Origin: Rhodoplanes tepidamans
GTDB lineage: Bacteria > Pseudomonadota > Alphaproteobacteria > Rhizobiales > Xanthobacteraceae
Direction: 5' to 3'
NCBI RefSeq assembly: GCF_030813915.1
Contig: NZ_JAUSUJ010000003.1
Location: forward strand, 310,001 to 374,000
DNA: 64,000 nucleotides
The position numbers and the translations under genes are program-made. Under the pieces are notes generated by a model. The model was not told the origin of the DNA and ran no database searches. It saw nothing but the letters and a program-made list of their open reading frames with translations. Shown one piece after another: positions 26,244 through 34,495 of the stretch; positions within the stretch are counted from its first letter, which is position 1, and each line of letters starts with the position of its first letter.

Positions 26244-28307
26244 TCACTCCGCCGCGATGGCGCGCGCATGATCGGCACCGTCGGCCCGATACGCCTCGCC
26301 CATCTTCGTGACGTACTCGTCCACGAAGACCTGCATGTCGGCGTTCAGGTTCTGGATCTGGGTGATCAGGTAGTTGTAGCCGAACAGCGCCGGGATCGCG
26401 ACGACGAGGCCGGCGACGGTGGCGACCAGGGCCGCCGCGATGCCGGGCGCGATGGCGTTGATGTTGACGTCGCCGCTCGCCGCGATCGCCGCGAACGTGA
26501 TCATCACGCCGACCACGGTGCCGAGGAGGCCGAGGAACGGTCCGCCCGAGATGGCGATGGTGAGGATCACCATCAGCCGGCTGAGCCGCTGCGACTCACG
26601 CACCAGCGTGGCGTCGAGCGTCGCCCGGATGGCGGCGAGCGAGGCGCCCTTGAGCTTACGCTTCTGCCCGTCGGTGAAGCGGTGCTTCAGCTCGGCGACA
26701 CCGACGTGATAGAGCCGGTAAAGCGAGGCGTTGCGCAGCATCTTGGCGTCGGACGGCTTGAACCGCCCGCCGAGGCTCGACACGTCGTCCGGATCGCCGT
26801 CGTCGATCGCCGTGATGTCGGCGGAGAGCTCCCGGAAGGCCGCCATGAAGCGGGCGTTCGCCTTGGCCTGCCGGGCCAGATAGGACGCCTTGTCGATCAT
26901 CACGACCCAGCTGATCACCGCCATCACCCCGAGGAGCGCGATGACGACCCAGCCGTCGATCGTGACCGAGCGCAGGATCACGGCGAAGTAGCCGGTGAAC
27001 CAGCTCGCCGTCTCCTCGTCGGGCGCGAAGCCGATCAGCTTGCCGACGTCGCCGCCCTGCCCGATCGCCTGCACCCGGACGAAGCCGGCGGGACGCGCCA
27101 CCTTGGCGATCTGCAGCTCGTCGATGTCGCCGGCGAAGGTCGACATGACGACCGGCACGGACACCGGCACTGGCGCGACCACCGGATCGACCGGCGTCGC
27201 CCCGGGCTCGGCCGAGGACGCCGGTGGGGTTGAAGCTCCGGCGCCCTCGGCCGCTGCACCGTCGACACCCGACGAGGGGGACACCTCGAGCGGTGCCGAC
27301 GATGGGGGCGGCGTCACCGGTCGCGCGCTGTCGCCGCCGACCGTCGCGGCCGCGCTCAGCGCAGGCGTGGCGGCGGCGAGCACGCCGTAGGGCTGACCGT
27401 CCAGCACCACCGACATCTGCGTCCCGCTCGACACCACGGCGATGTGGCGCCAGGCGTTGGGCGCGATCGGAGCCGCGGTCGCACTGCGGTCGGTGACGCC
27501 GTCGCGCGTCACCTCGACGAAGGGTGCTCCGTTGTCGAGACCGATCACCAGCGCGTTGCGGCCGTCGCGGCGCGCGTACAGGACCGCGTTGGGCTGCGGC
27601 GCCGCCATCTTCACCCAGGTGGACCAGGTGAACGGCGCGGCGTCGGCCAGCGCCAGCGAGGGATTGCCGGGCAGCGTCAGCGGCGTGCGGCCGTCGAGCC
27701 GCAGACCGGTGCCGATCATCGCCCCGTCGGCCGGCTGGCCGGCGCTCTGGGCGTGGTTCGCCCAGGGCGAGGAGTCCTGCGCCGGCGTGCCGCGCTCGCC
27801 GAAGTGATAGACCAGCACGGAATCGGGATCGTAGGTCGTCTTGGCGTCGGCGACCGAGACCGCCTTCTTGTTCCCGTAGTAGAGCCACAGGTCGCTCTTG
27901 GCGCCCGGCGCCACGTTCGGCACCTGCACCCAGACCAGCGCCTCGCCGAGCAGCGAGTCGTATTTCTCGACGTGATGCTTGAGCGGCGTCTTGTCGTCGC
28001 CGGCGACGAAGCGCAGATCCGCCCCGTCCTCCTTGGCGACGGCGAAGCGGAAGTTGCCCACGTGCAGCCGCACCAGGACCGGAACCGTGCCGACCGGCTC
28101 GACGACGTTGGCGCCGGAGGGACTGGTGTCGAGCGTGATCTTCTTGCGCATCGACCATTCGTCGTTCCACCACGCCTGTGCGGCGCCGGCAGGCCAGAGC
28201 GCCGCCGCCGCGAGCCCGATCGCCAGAGCCATGGCGACGCTGCGGAAGGCGTGACACGAGGCCGCTCCGGGCCGGCGCCGCACGCGTGATACAAGGCCGA
28301 GAGTCAT
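26244..28307 (-). CDS. DUF2341-LamG-ExbB fusion proton-channel protein
   Basis: 687 aa from ATG 28307. A signal peptide (about 24-45, ending AAQA) is followed by WWNDEWSMRKKITLD, the start of a DUF2341-like domain (about 47-145, DLWLYYGN). A LamG/concanavalin-like domain covers about 175-300 (FTWSTWVKMA, APNAWRHIAVVSSG, VVLDGQPYG). After a Pro/Ser/Ala linker, the MotA/TolQ/ExbB channel domain (about 440-680) has three membrane helices (GWVVIALLGVMAVISWVVMI, GGPFLGLLGTVVGVMITFA, GIAAALVATVAGLVVAIPAL). Normal ExbB is about 240 aa. The extra 400 residues would be periplasmic and could bind glycan or the TpsA chain. It lies 13 bp after tpsB and 3 bp before exbD. Confidence 0.9.
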   Translation of the reverse strand: MTLGLVSRVRRRPGAASCHAFRSVAMALAIGLAAAALWPAGAAQAWWNDEWSMRKKITLDTSPSGANVVEPVGTVPVLVRLHVGNFRFAVAKEDGADLRFVAGDDKTPLKHHVEKYDSLLGEALVWVQVPNVAPGAKSDLWLYYGNKKAVSVADAKTTYDPDSVLVYHFGERGTPAQDSSPWANHAQSAGQPADGAMIGTGLRLDGRTPLTLPGNPSLALADAAPFTWSTWVKMAAPQPNAVLYARRDGRNALVIGLDNGAPFVEVTRDGVTDRSATAAPIAPNAWRHIAVVSSGTQMSVVLDGQPYGVLAAATPALSAAATVGGDSARPVTPPPSSAPLEVSPSSGVDGAAAEGAGASTPPASSAEPGATPVDPVVAPVPVSVPVVMSTFAGDIDELQIAKVARPAGFVRVQAIGQGGDVGKLIGFAPDEETASWFTGYFAVILRSVTIDGWVVIALLGVMAVISWVVMIDKASYLARQAKANARFMAAFRELSADITAIDDGDPDDVSSLGGRFKPSDAKMLRNASLYRLYHVGVAELKHRFTDGQKRKLKGASLAAIRATLDATLVRESQRLSRLMVILTIAISGGPFLGLLGTVVGVMITFAAIAASGDVNINAIAPGIAAALVATVAGLVVAIPALFGYNYLITQIQNLNADMQVFVDEYVTKMGEAYRADGADHARAIAAE

Positions 28308-28320
28308 CGAAGCGGTCCCT

Positions 28321-30045
28321 TCAGAATTCGCCCCAGAAGCGGAACAGCACACGGGGGTTGTTCGCGGTCGTGTAGGTCTGGCCGATCACCGGCATGGCGT
28401 AGGCGACCGACCCGTTGAAGTAGTCGAACACGCGGAACCGCGTGCCGAACCCGTAGCTGGCGAGATCGAACTGCTGCTGCTGCTCGGGCAGCGGCTCGTG
28501 GATTCGAACGAAGCCGGCGTCGCCGAAGGCGAACAGGCGCAGCTCGTTCACCATCGTGATGTCGAACGGCTTGGGCGGCGGCGCCGGCGGCTTGAACGTC
28601 TCGCGGAACCAGCCGGCGATGTCGGGCGTGCGCAGCTCGACCGTGCCGGCGACGCCGTAGTCGCCGACCGTCTCGGACTCGAGATAGCCCCGCACCGTGT
28701 CCAGCCCGCCGAGGCTGAACTGCTCGCTCGACACCAGCGGCTGGTCGGAGATCTGGCCCTGGACCTTGCCGTAGGCCTGGAAGCGGCCAGGCAGGTCGAA
28801 GGTCTGGGTGAGGTCGCCCTTCAGCACCGTGAAGGCGGCGGTCGCCTTGTATCGCTTGATGTCGAAGGTGTCGTAGTCGCTGCCGAGGCCGCGGAAGCCG
28901 TACACGAGGCCGGCGCCGAGCTGGGTCAGCGAGTTCTCGCGCTGCCAGGTCGCGTTGTAGTTGACGGAGCCCGGCCAATAGGTGACCGGCGAGGAGGATT
29001 GGACGCCGCCGAGCTCCGTGGTCTGATCGAAGTGCTTGTAGTCGATGCCGGCCGAGAGCGTGTGGAAGAAGTTCTCGAACCCGGGCAGCGTGATGACGGC
29101 CCGGCTGCCGAGGATTTCGCCGGGGCCGACCACGTTGATGCCCCCGATCGTGGCGACGCTGCTCTTCGATTTCACGCCGTAGAACAGCAGGTTGAACCGG
29201 TCCGTGAAGGTCGGCCGCCAGAGGTAGGAGCCGGAGAAGACCTCGACCTGATCGGGCGCCTGCGGCGCCACCTGATAAGTGAAGCTGGCGGAGTGCCCGA
29301 GCTGCCAGAGATTGTCGTAACGGACCGTCGCCGTGGTCCGCAGCGGCCGCGTGTTCGGGCTCTGCCGGTTGTTGACCTCGACCGTGGCGTGGAGCGGAAG
29401 CTTGTCCTCGACATTGAGGTCGATGTCGACGGTCCCGGGCGAGACGCCGGCCCGCAGCGCCGGCGTCACCCGGCGGTCGGGCCACTGGTTCAGGCGGACG
29501 ATGTCGCGGCTGATGTCGTTGAAGTTCGGCAGCTTGCCTTCCTGCACGGACGGCGCCGTGCGCTTGATCCGGTCGATGTCGAAGAACCGCGATCCGTTCA
29601 CCCGGAGCTGGCCGACCTTCTGCTCCGTCACCTTCAGCACGACGACGCCACCCGCCGGCTCCTCGGTCAGGATCGCGACGCCGACGGTCTGGAGACCCCG
29701 GTCGTGATAGGCTTTCTCGAGCGCGGCCCGCGCCTTCTCCACGTCGGCTCCGCTCTTTCCGGAGCCGGTGAAGGGATAGAGAACCTCCTCGATGTCGATC
29801 TGCGCCAGCGCGTCGGCGCCGCGGATCTCGAACTCGTCGATGTCGAAACGGGCCGGCCGCTTGCTCTCCGGGCTCGTCGCCGCCGGCGGCTCGGGGCCTC
29901 GCTCCGGCGCCGCGATTGCCGGCGGGCAGGCCGCGAGCGCCGCGGCGAGCGCCGTCGCGACCTCGATCGCGCGCCGCTCGGTTCGCCCGGGCTGACCGGC
30001 GGATTTTTGGACGCGACGGCTCGCTCGTAGACCACCGGACAACAT
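28321..30045 (-). CDS. TpsB outer-membrane transporter (ShlB/FhaC/HecB family)
   Basis: 574 aa from ATG 30045, which has AAGGAGG 5 nt upstream. The signal peptide ends AIAA near 46. POTRA-type domains (about 65-215) contain FDIDEFEIRGADALAQIDIE, EKAYHDRGLQTV and LRVNGSRFFDIDRIKR. The Omp85/TpsB barrel follows with the conserved VRGY (GGLDTVRGYLESE) and FxDxG (FAFGDAGFVRI) motifs, ending FRFWGEF with a terminal Phe. It exports TpsA proteins through their N-terminal TPS domain. It is the only TpsB in the window, against three TpsA proteins. It is directly followed by exbB and exbD. Confidence 0.93.
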   Translation of the reverse strand: MLSGGLRASRRVQKSAGQPGRTERRAIEVATALAAALAACPPAIAAPERGPEPPAATSPESKRPARFDIDEFEIRGADALAQIDIEEVLYPFTGSGKSGADVEKARAALEKAYHDRGLQTVGVAILTEEPAGGVVVLKVTEQKVGQLRVNGSRFFDIDRIKRTAPSVQEGKLPNFNDISRDIVRLNQWPDRRVTPALRAGVSPGTVDIDLNVEDKLPLHATVEVNNRQSPNTRPLRTTATVRYDNLWQLGHSASFTYQVAPQAPDQVEVFSGSYLWRPTFTDRFNLLFYGVKSKSSVATIGGINVVGPGEILGSRAVITLPGFENFFHTLSAGIDYKHFDQTTELGGVQSSSPVTYWPGSVNYNATWQRENSLTQLGAGLVYGFRGLGSDYDTFDIKRYKATAAFTVLKGDLTQTFDLPGRFQAYGKVQGQISDQPLVSSEQFSLGGLDTVRGYLESETVGDYGVAGTVELRTPDIAGWFRETFKPPAPPPKPFDITMVNELRLFAFGDAGFVRIHEPLPEQQQQFDLASYGFGTRFRVFDYFNGSVAYAMPVIGQTYTTANNPRVLFRFWGEF

Positions 30046-30337
30046 GCACCTCCTTCCGGACACGGCGGTGAGACGCGCCCGGATCCCTGCTTCCGAATCA
30101 CAGACGCGCCGGAGGGAGGAGTTACGAATCTCTAAAATTTTGATCGCCGTCGGCCGGCACCGGACGCCGTAGCGATGTCGCACCGGCGCGGCGCAGAAGA
30201 CGCCCCACCGATGCGGTGCGCGAACGCGCGTCCACCGGGCCGGGCCCCGACCATCTGGTGAAGCAGGGGAGACGACGAGCCGCGACGGCGCGCCACGGGC
30301 GGCCCCCGCGGTGTCGATCGCCAGGCGCAGACGTCCG
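30046..30337 (-). promoter_or_regulatory. Leader between fecR3 and tpsB with an AT island
   Basis: This 292 bp gap holds no gene I can support. Around 30122-30144 the minus strand reads GATCAAAATTTTAGAGATTC, the only AT-rich stretch in the gap and a likely promoter core for tpsB and the hub genes. A strong Shine-Dalgarno (AAGGAGG) lies at the tpsB end. Equivalent AT islands sit between fecR and tpsA in cassettes A, B and D. Confidence 0.4.
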
Positions 30338-31312
30338 TCAGCCGATCAGCACGAGGCCGCCGGGAAGCTCCGTGACGGAGACGCCGAACACGTCGCGGAT
30401 CTGGGCCGGGATCAGGTCGAGGCGATCGATGTGGAACGATGCGTTGACCAGACGGCCGCCGAGCTCGGATCGCGTCACCAGAATGCGGCCCGGCCGATAG
30501 CGGTTCACCTCGTCGATCACCTCGGCGAGCGGACGATTCTTGAAGACGAGGAGTCCGTTCGTCCACGCCGTCGCGGTCTCGACGTCGGCCGGAGCGGCGG
30601 AGTCGAGCCCATCGGCCGAGTAGCGTGCCTGCTGGCCGCGCAACAGCCGCAGGCGACGGCTGCCGTGATGGATCACGACGTCACCCTCCAGGCACACGAC
30701 GCTCGCGGTCTGACCGTCGAGCCGGGCGCTGAACTCCGCCTCGCCGGCGACGACACGGCCGTGGCCGGCCACCAGCTCGACCGCCTCGCCGGCGCCGGCC
30801 CGGCAGGTCACGATCGCCTCGCCGGCGACAAGGGAGAGCCGGTGGGGCGAGGTCCGCACAGCGACGCTGCTCTGGGTGTTGAGGTGAACCGACACGTCGT
30901 CGGACAGCACGATCCGCCGACGCTCGCCTTTGGCCGTGCGGTAGTCCGCCGCGAGCTCGTCGAAGGATGGCCACAGGCCGAGCGGCGGATTGCGGCCGAG
31001 AACCGCCACGGCGGCGACCGAGGCGGCGACGGAGCCGACCAGCAGGGCGCGTCGGCCGAGCACCGCCGGCCGACGTGCCGGCGCCGCGGTGGCCGGCGCA
31101 GCGCCGGCTGCACGGGCGGCATCGCCCAGGAGCTTCCAGGTGCGGACCGCGTCACGGAACGCCGCCTCGTGATCGGGATGCGCCGCGCGCCACGCCGTGA
31201 GGCGGTCGGCATCCGCGACGGTCGCCGTGCCCGACGTGAGACGGACGACCCAGTCGAGGGCCTCGCGCTTCAGGGGATCGTGATCCAGGAAGGTGTGGTC
31301 GCTGTCCGTCAC
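30338..31312 (-). CDS. FecR-family anti-sigma factor, hub C
   Basis: 324 aa. A DUF4880-like N-terminus (REALDWVVRLTSG, PDHEAAFRDAVRTWK) is followed by GRRALLVGSVAASVAAVAVL as membrane segment and then PPLGLWPSFDELAADYRTA. The periplasmic FecR domain has SVHLNTQSSVAV, LSLVAGEAIVTC and SVVCLEGDVVI. The C-terminus ends VTELPGGLVLIG. It is 42 bp after fecI3 and 292 bp before tpsB, so this pair should control the shared secretion and energising genes rather than a tpsA. Confidence 0.92.
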   Translation of the reverse strand: MTDSDHTFLDHDPLKREALDWVVRLTSGTATVADADRLTAWRAAHPDHEAAFRDAVRTWKLLGDAARAAGAAPATAAPARRPAVLGRRALLVGSVAASVAAVAVLGRNPPLGLWPSFDELAADYRTAKGERRRIVLSDDVSVHLNTQSSVAVRTSPHRLSLVAGEAIVTCRAGAGEAVELVAGHGRVVAGEAEFSARLDGQTASVVCLEGDVVIHHGSRRLRLLRGQQARYSADGLDSAAPADVETATAWTNGLLVFKNRPLAEVIDEVNRYRPGRILVTRSELGGRLVNASFHIDRLDLIPAQIRDVFGVSVTELPGGLVLIG

Positions 31313-31354
31313 GGCCCGCCGCTTTCGTGCCGGGTCGCGCCCTTCGCTCCGGCT

Positions 31355-31918
31355 CTACTCAGAAGACGCGTCTCGGGGCCGCGGACCGAATCGACGTTTC
31401 CATTTTCGTCCGAGTCGCGCCGCACAATGCTCGACGGCGGACTTCAGCTCGATCTCGATGGTCCGCACCGAGACGCCGAACCGCTCCGCCAGATCGCGGT
31501 GCGACACGTCGCCCACCCGGGCGGCGACCAGAATATCACGCCGGCGTTGCGGCAGTTCGGCGATCGCGCGCTTCAGTGCCTCGACGTCGGAACGCGCCTC
31601 GATGGTCCGGTACGGGTCCGGTGAATCATCGGGCAGGGCCAATAGAGAATCGACCTCGTCGTCAGTCAAGCGACGGCTTTCGGCGCGGCGGCCGTCGATC
31701 GCCACGTTGAGCGCGATCCTGAGCAGATAGGCCTTCGGGCTGCGCATCGGCCCGATGTCGCCGATCCGCTCCAGGCGCAGGAAGGTCTCCTGGAGGGCTT
31801 CGCGGGCGAGCTCCATCGAGCCGAGCCGCTGCGCGAGCTGCCGACCGAGATCATGATAGTGCTCGACGAGCAACTCACGGAGGATCGCTCGGTTGGTCTC
31901 CGGAGACGCGATCTGCAT
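31355..31918 (-). CDS. FecI-type ECF sigma factor, hub C
   Basis: 187 aa ECF sigma factor. Region 2 contains HYHDLGRQLAQRLGSMELA and EALQETFLRL. Region 4 contains LPQRRRDILVAARVG and the helix-turn-helix SHRDLAERFGVS. Unlike the other three it is not preceded directly by its STN gene. A TonB-like gene (32051-32779) stands between. A Pho-box-like sequence and a 24 bp inverted repeat lie 56-87 nt upstream of the ATG, so this sigma gene may have its own promoter. Confidence 0.93.
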   Translation of the reverse strand: MQIASPETNRAILRELLVEHYHDLGRQLAQRLGSMELAREALQETFLRLERIGDIGPMRSPKAYLLRIALNVAIDGRRAESRRLTDDEVDSLLALPDDSPDPYRTIEARSDVEALKRAIAELPQRRRDILVAARVGDVSHRDLAERFGVSVRTIEIELKSAVEHCAARLGRKWKRRFGPRPRDASSE

Positions 31919-31973
31919 GCTCTCCCGGACCCCGAAGGTCCGCCCTCACCCGACGCTGGGATAGGCCCCATTC

Positions 31974-31991
31974 TCGACAGCCATGTGACAT
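31974..31991 (-). promoter_or_regulatory. Pho-box-like element upstream of fecI3
   Basis: On the minus strand this reads ATGTCACATGGCTGTCGA, two TGTC half-sites 11 bp apart in the 7-4-7 layout of the PhoB box (known consensus CTGTCAT-N4-CTGTCAT/C). Half-site 1 matches 6 of 7 and half-site 2 matches 5 of 7. It lies 56 nt before the fecI3 ATG. PhoB control of the related PUMA3 system is known from P. aeruginosa; here it is inferred. Confidence 0.45.
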
Positions 31992-32005
31992 GCTCGTGTC
32001 ACATG
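31982..32005. repeat. 24 bp inverted repeat (operator-like) upstream of fecI3
   Basis: CATGTGACA, six bases, TGTCACATG: nine-base arms with perfect complementarity. It overlaps the Pho-box-like element and sits 64-87 nt before fecI3. The arm spacing does not fit Crp/Fnr (TGTGA-N6-TCACA). It may be a dimeric regulator site. Confidence 0.6.
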
Positions 32006-32050
32006 AAGTCGTGCCGGATGGACGGAGTACGGCCGCACCGCCGCTCCCGC

Positions 32051-32779
32051 TCAGAGCCGGCGGGCGTCCGCCCCGGTGCGCGACAGGGCGAACTCGACCG
32101 GCAGCAGCACGTCGAGCCGATCCGGGAAACCCTGCGGAATCGGCGGCAGCGGGGCGGCGCGCCGGATCGTGTCCATGGCGGCGGAATCGAGCGCCGCGTG
32201 GCCCGAGCTGGAGACGACCCGGACGTCGAGAACCGTGCCGTCGCGATCGACCTCGAACCTGACCTGGACGGTTCCCTGCAGACGCTGCCGCCGCGCCGAA
32301 TCCGGGTAGCGGCGGAACCGCCCGATATGGGTCTCCAGGCTCGCCTGATAGGACGACGCGGCGGCGCCGAGGCCGGGATCGTCGACCAGCGCATCGGTCG
32401 CGGCCCTGCCACTGACCCGCGGCAGATCGACATAGGGTCGCGGCGCCGGCGCCGCGGCGGGTTCGGCGGCGTCTTGCGCGGGGGCGTGCGCCGGCGGCGG
32501 CACCGTCTCGGCGGTCTCGGCCGGCGTCGGATTGCGGGGAGCCGGTGCAGTCGTGGCCGACGGCTGCGGATCGATCAGCGTGACCCGAACGCCGTCCCCG
32601 CGCCGGCCGGCGACGCGGTCGCCGGTGACGGCGAGCGTCCAGACCAGCAGGACGATGCCGGCGACAGCCAGCACCGACAGGCCGGCGCCGACCAGGAGCA
32701 CGCGCGCCGAGCGGTCGGGCTCCTCCTCCCCGGGCAGGGGCCAGATCGGCACCGGCGCCTGCTCCGGCCGGCGTCTCAT
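32051..32779 (-). CDS. TonB-family protein, hub C upstream pair
   Basis: 242 aa from ATG 32779, overlapping the STN3 stop by ATGA. Cytoplasmic N-terminus, transmembrane helix at about 27-50 (VLLVGAGLSVLAVAGIVLLVW), Pro/Ala-rich spacer (about 70-120), and a classical TonB C-terminal domain at about 140-235. The latter contains ASSYQASLETHIGRFRRYPD, QGTVQVRFEVDRDGTV and SSSGHAALDSAAM. Of the TonB-like proteins here it is the one closest to true TonB, with the YP motif (RYPD). It is paired with the STN protein just upstream. It is probably a second energy transducer for the system. Confidence 0.88.
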   Translation of the reverse strand: MRRRPEQAPVPIWPLPGEEEPDRSARVLLVGAGLSVLAVAGIVLLVWTLAVTGDRVAGRRGDGVRVTLIDPQPSATTAPAPRNPTPAETAETVPPPAHAPAQDAAEPAAAPAPRPYVDLPRVSGRAATDALVDDPGLGAAASSYQASLETHIGRFRRYPDSARRQRLQGTVQVRFEVDRDGTVLDVRVVSSSGHAALDSAAMDTIRRAAPLPPIPQGFPDRLDVLLPVEFALSRTGADARRL

Positions 32780-33609
32780 AGGCCCCGCACGCTGATCTTG
32801 ACGTTGATCGGGTTGGGCATCGCCGGCGGCGGCGGCTGGCTGACCACCAGCCCCCGCAGCGCCTTGGAGATGGCCGCGTCGTAGCGGTCGTCGCCCGTGG
32901 TGTCGACCAGCTCCATCCGGCGCACGACGCGGGACGGATCGACCCACAGCCGGAGGCTCGCCACGTAGGGACCGGCGCGCGTCATCGGATCGCGCTTCAG
33001 CGCCTGCTCGATGTCGGATCGCAGCACCATGTCGTAGGCGCGCAGCTTGCCGTCGTCGTTCTCCTCGACGACCCGCATGGTCCGCAGCACGAGCTGCGGC
33101 GCGCCGAGCGCGCGACGCGACGGGAGCTCGCTCGCATCGGCGGCGACCGGCCGCACCAGGGTCACGGCCTTCGGGCCGACGAAACGCGCCGTGAGATCGG
33201 TCCCGTCGATAAGGGCGGCGAGGGCCGCTTCCACCGTGGCGGTGCGGCGAAGCCCCGGCGACAGCATGCCGTGCGCCAGCCGGCTTTCATACAGGACCTG
33301 CACGCCGGTGACGCGGCTGAACTCGTCGAGCGCCGTCGCCAGCGGCTGCAAGGGGATGTCGAAGCGCACGAGGCCGCCGGCCGCGCGGCGGTCCGGCTCC
33401 GCCGCGGCCGCGGCCGCGGAGGCACCGAACGTCGAGACGCCCATGGCCGCCGCGACCACGAGGGCGTCGGGCGCGAGCGCGAGACCCGCCAGCGCCCGAA
33501 CGACGAGCAGGCCCCAGGCCGTCAGCGGCAGCACCGCCGCCCGGCCCCAGGTCTTCGTCCGCGTCGTTCCACCCACCACGTCACCCCGTCGTGCTACCAC
33601 CCGCCTCAC
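32776..33609 (-). CDS. STN-domain / TonB-C-like signalling protein, hub C
   Basis: 277 aa from GTG 33609; GTG codons at residues 4, 11 and 12 are alternative starts. A hydrophobic leader (about 26-70) is followed by an STN domain at about 81-152 (VRFDIPLQPLATALDEFSRVTG). The TonB-C-like domain at about 195-275 ends QPPPPAMPNPINVKISVRG. It has no cysteine at all, whereas the cassette A, B and D homologues share a cysteine pair. It is coupled by ATGA to a TonB gene rather than to fecI. It probably feeds FecR3. Confidence 0.82.
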   Translation of the reverse strand: MRRVVARRGDVVGGTTRTKTWGRAAVLPLTAWGLLVVRALAGLALAPDALVVAAAMGVSTFGASAAAAAAEPDRRAAGGLVRFDIPLQPLATALDEFSRVTGVQVLYESRLAHGMLSPGLRRTATVEAALAALIDGTDLTARFVGPKAVTLVRPVAADASELPSRRALGAPQLVLRTMRVVEENDDGKLRAYDMVLRSDIEQALKRDPMTRAGPYVASLRLWVDPSRVVRRMELVDTTGDDRYDAAISKALRGLVVSQPPPPAMPNPINVKISVRGL

Positions 33610-33851
33610 CGTGCCCCGGCCGGTGACGCGGCCGTAAGCGCCGTTCGCGGATGCACCCTCGCATCCCCGGCTGCGTCGCCATCACGAGTGGCCCCTCACC
33701 TCCGGACAGGACACCAGGGTCCGCCAGGAGCCCCTTGCATGCGCCGGCCTCACGTCACCTTACCGTCACGCGGCTCCCGCCGCGCCGATGATGATGGCGC
33801 CGCACCGAACCGCATCTGGGACGCCGCCCCTCGGCCATCGCCAGCGGATCG

Positions 33852-34304
33852 TCACGGCCCCGTTCCGATCGCAAACCGCAGGTTCAGCGGCTGCAGCATC
33901 TCGGGTGGCGGTGCCCCGCCGACATTGCCTCGCTGCAGGATTGTCCTCAGGTCGGCATCCGCCCGGGCATCCGGAAGCGGCGGAAAGGACACCCGCTCCA
34001 CCGACCCGTCCGGGTTCACCCAGGCCCGCACGACGACGGAAGCGGGCGGCCCGCCCGCCTGACCGGCCCGGTCCTTCACGTAGCTGCGGAAGCGCCCCGC
34101 GACCTCGTCATCGGCCGCGACCCATTCCTCGAACCGCACCTTCACCAGCTGGGCGAATTGCGTCCACGATGCGGGGGCCTGGTCGCCGGCCTGGTAGGCG
34201 GCGCCCTGGGCAGCCGCGGAATGGCCCCCCGGCAGCGCCAGCACGGTCATCACCAGACCCTGCCAGGCACGCGCCATGAACGATCGGCGAATCGGGACGG
34301 CCAT
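33852..34304 (-). CDS. Small secreted TonB-C-like protein
   Basis: 150 aa from ATG 34304 (a GTG at 34313 would add three residues). A signal peptide ends near SAAAQ (about 33). The rest resembles the TonB C-terminal half only (WTQFAQLVKVRFEEWV, VVVRAWVNPDGSVERVSFPPL) and ends APPPEMLQPLNLRFAIG, the same PPP-x-M-x-x-P signature as the STN proteins. It has no anchor helix, Pro spacer or STN domain. It could be a decoy, a periplasmic extension of the TonB module, or a stand-alone partner of FecR. It stands alone, 242 bp before STN3. Confidence 0.75.
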   Translation of the reverse strand: MAVPIRRSFMARAWQGLVMTVLALPGGHSAAAQGAAYQAGDQAPASWTQFAQLVKVRFEEWVAADDEVAGRFRSYVKDRAGQAGGPPASVVVRAWVNPDGSVERVSFPPLPDARADADLRTILQRGNVGGAPPPEMLQPLNLRFAIGTGP

Positions 34305-34451
34305 CGACGGCACTCAATGACGGACGATGATCACATTGGACACGGCGAACACATAGGTAGGCGATTATTACTAGACGTAACGGTTCTGTCTTTCACGCCT
34401 GTGACACACGCGTTGATCGCAAGGCAACCGCGCCACCCGCCTTGGCGAGCA

Positions 34452-34468
34452 GGGGCACCGCCTGCCCC
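34452..34468 (-). other. Weak hairpin after tpsA3
   Basis: GGGGCA and TGCCCC pair around a five-base loop about 28 nt after the tpsA3 stop. There is no T-run, so it is not a typical intrinsic terminator. It may mark the transcript end. Confidence 0.2.
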
Positions 34469-34495
34469 CCCCCGCATCGCTCCAGCACCTCGGCG

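Noticed and set aside
31984-32003. A Crp/Fnr site before fecI3.
   Set aside because: TGTGA and TCACA are present but ten bases apart instead of six.
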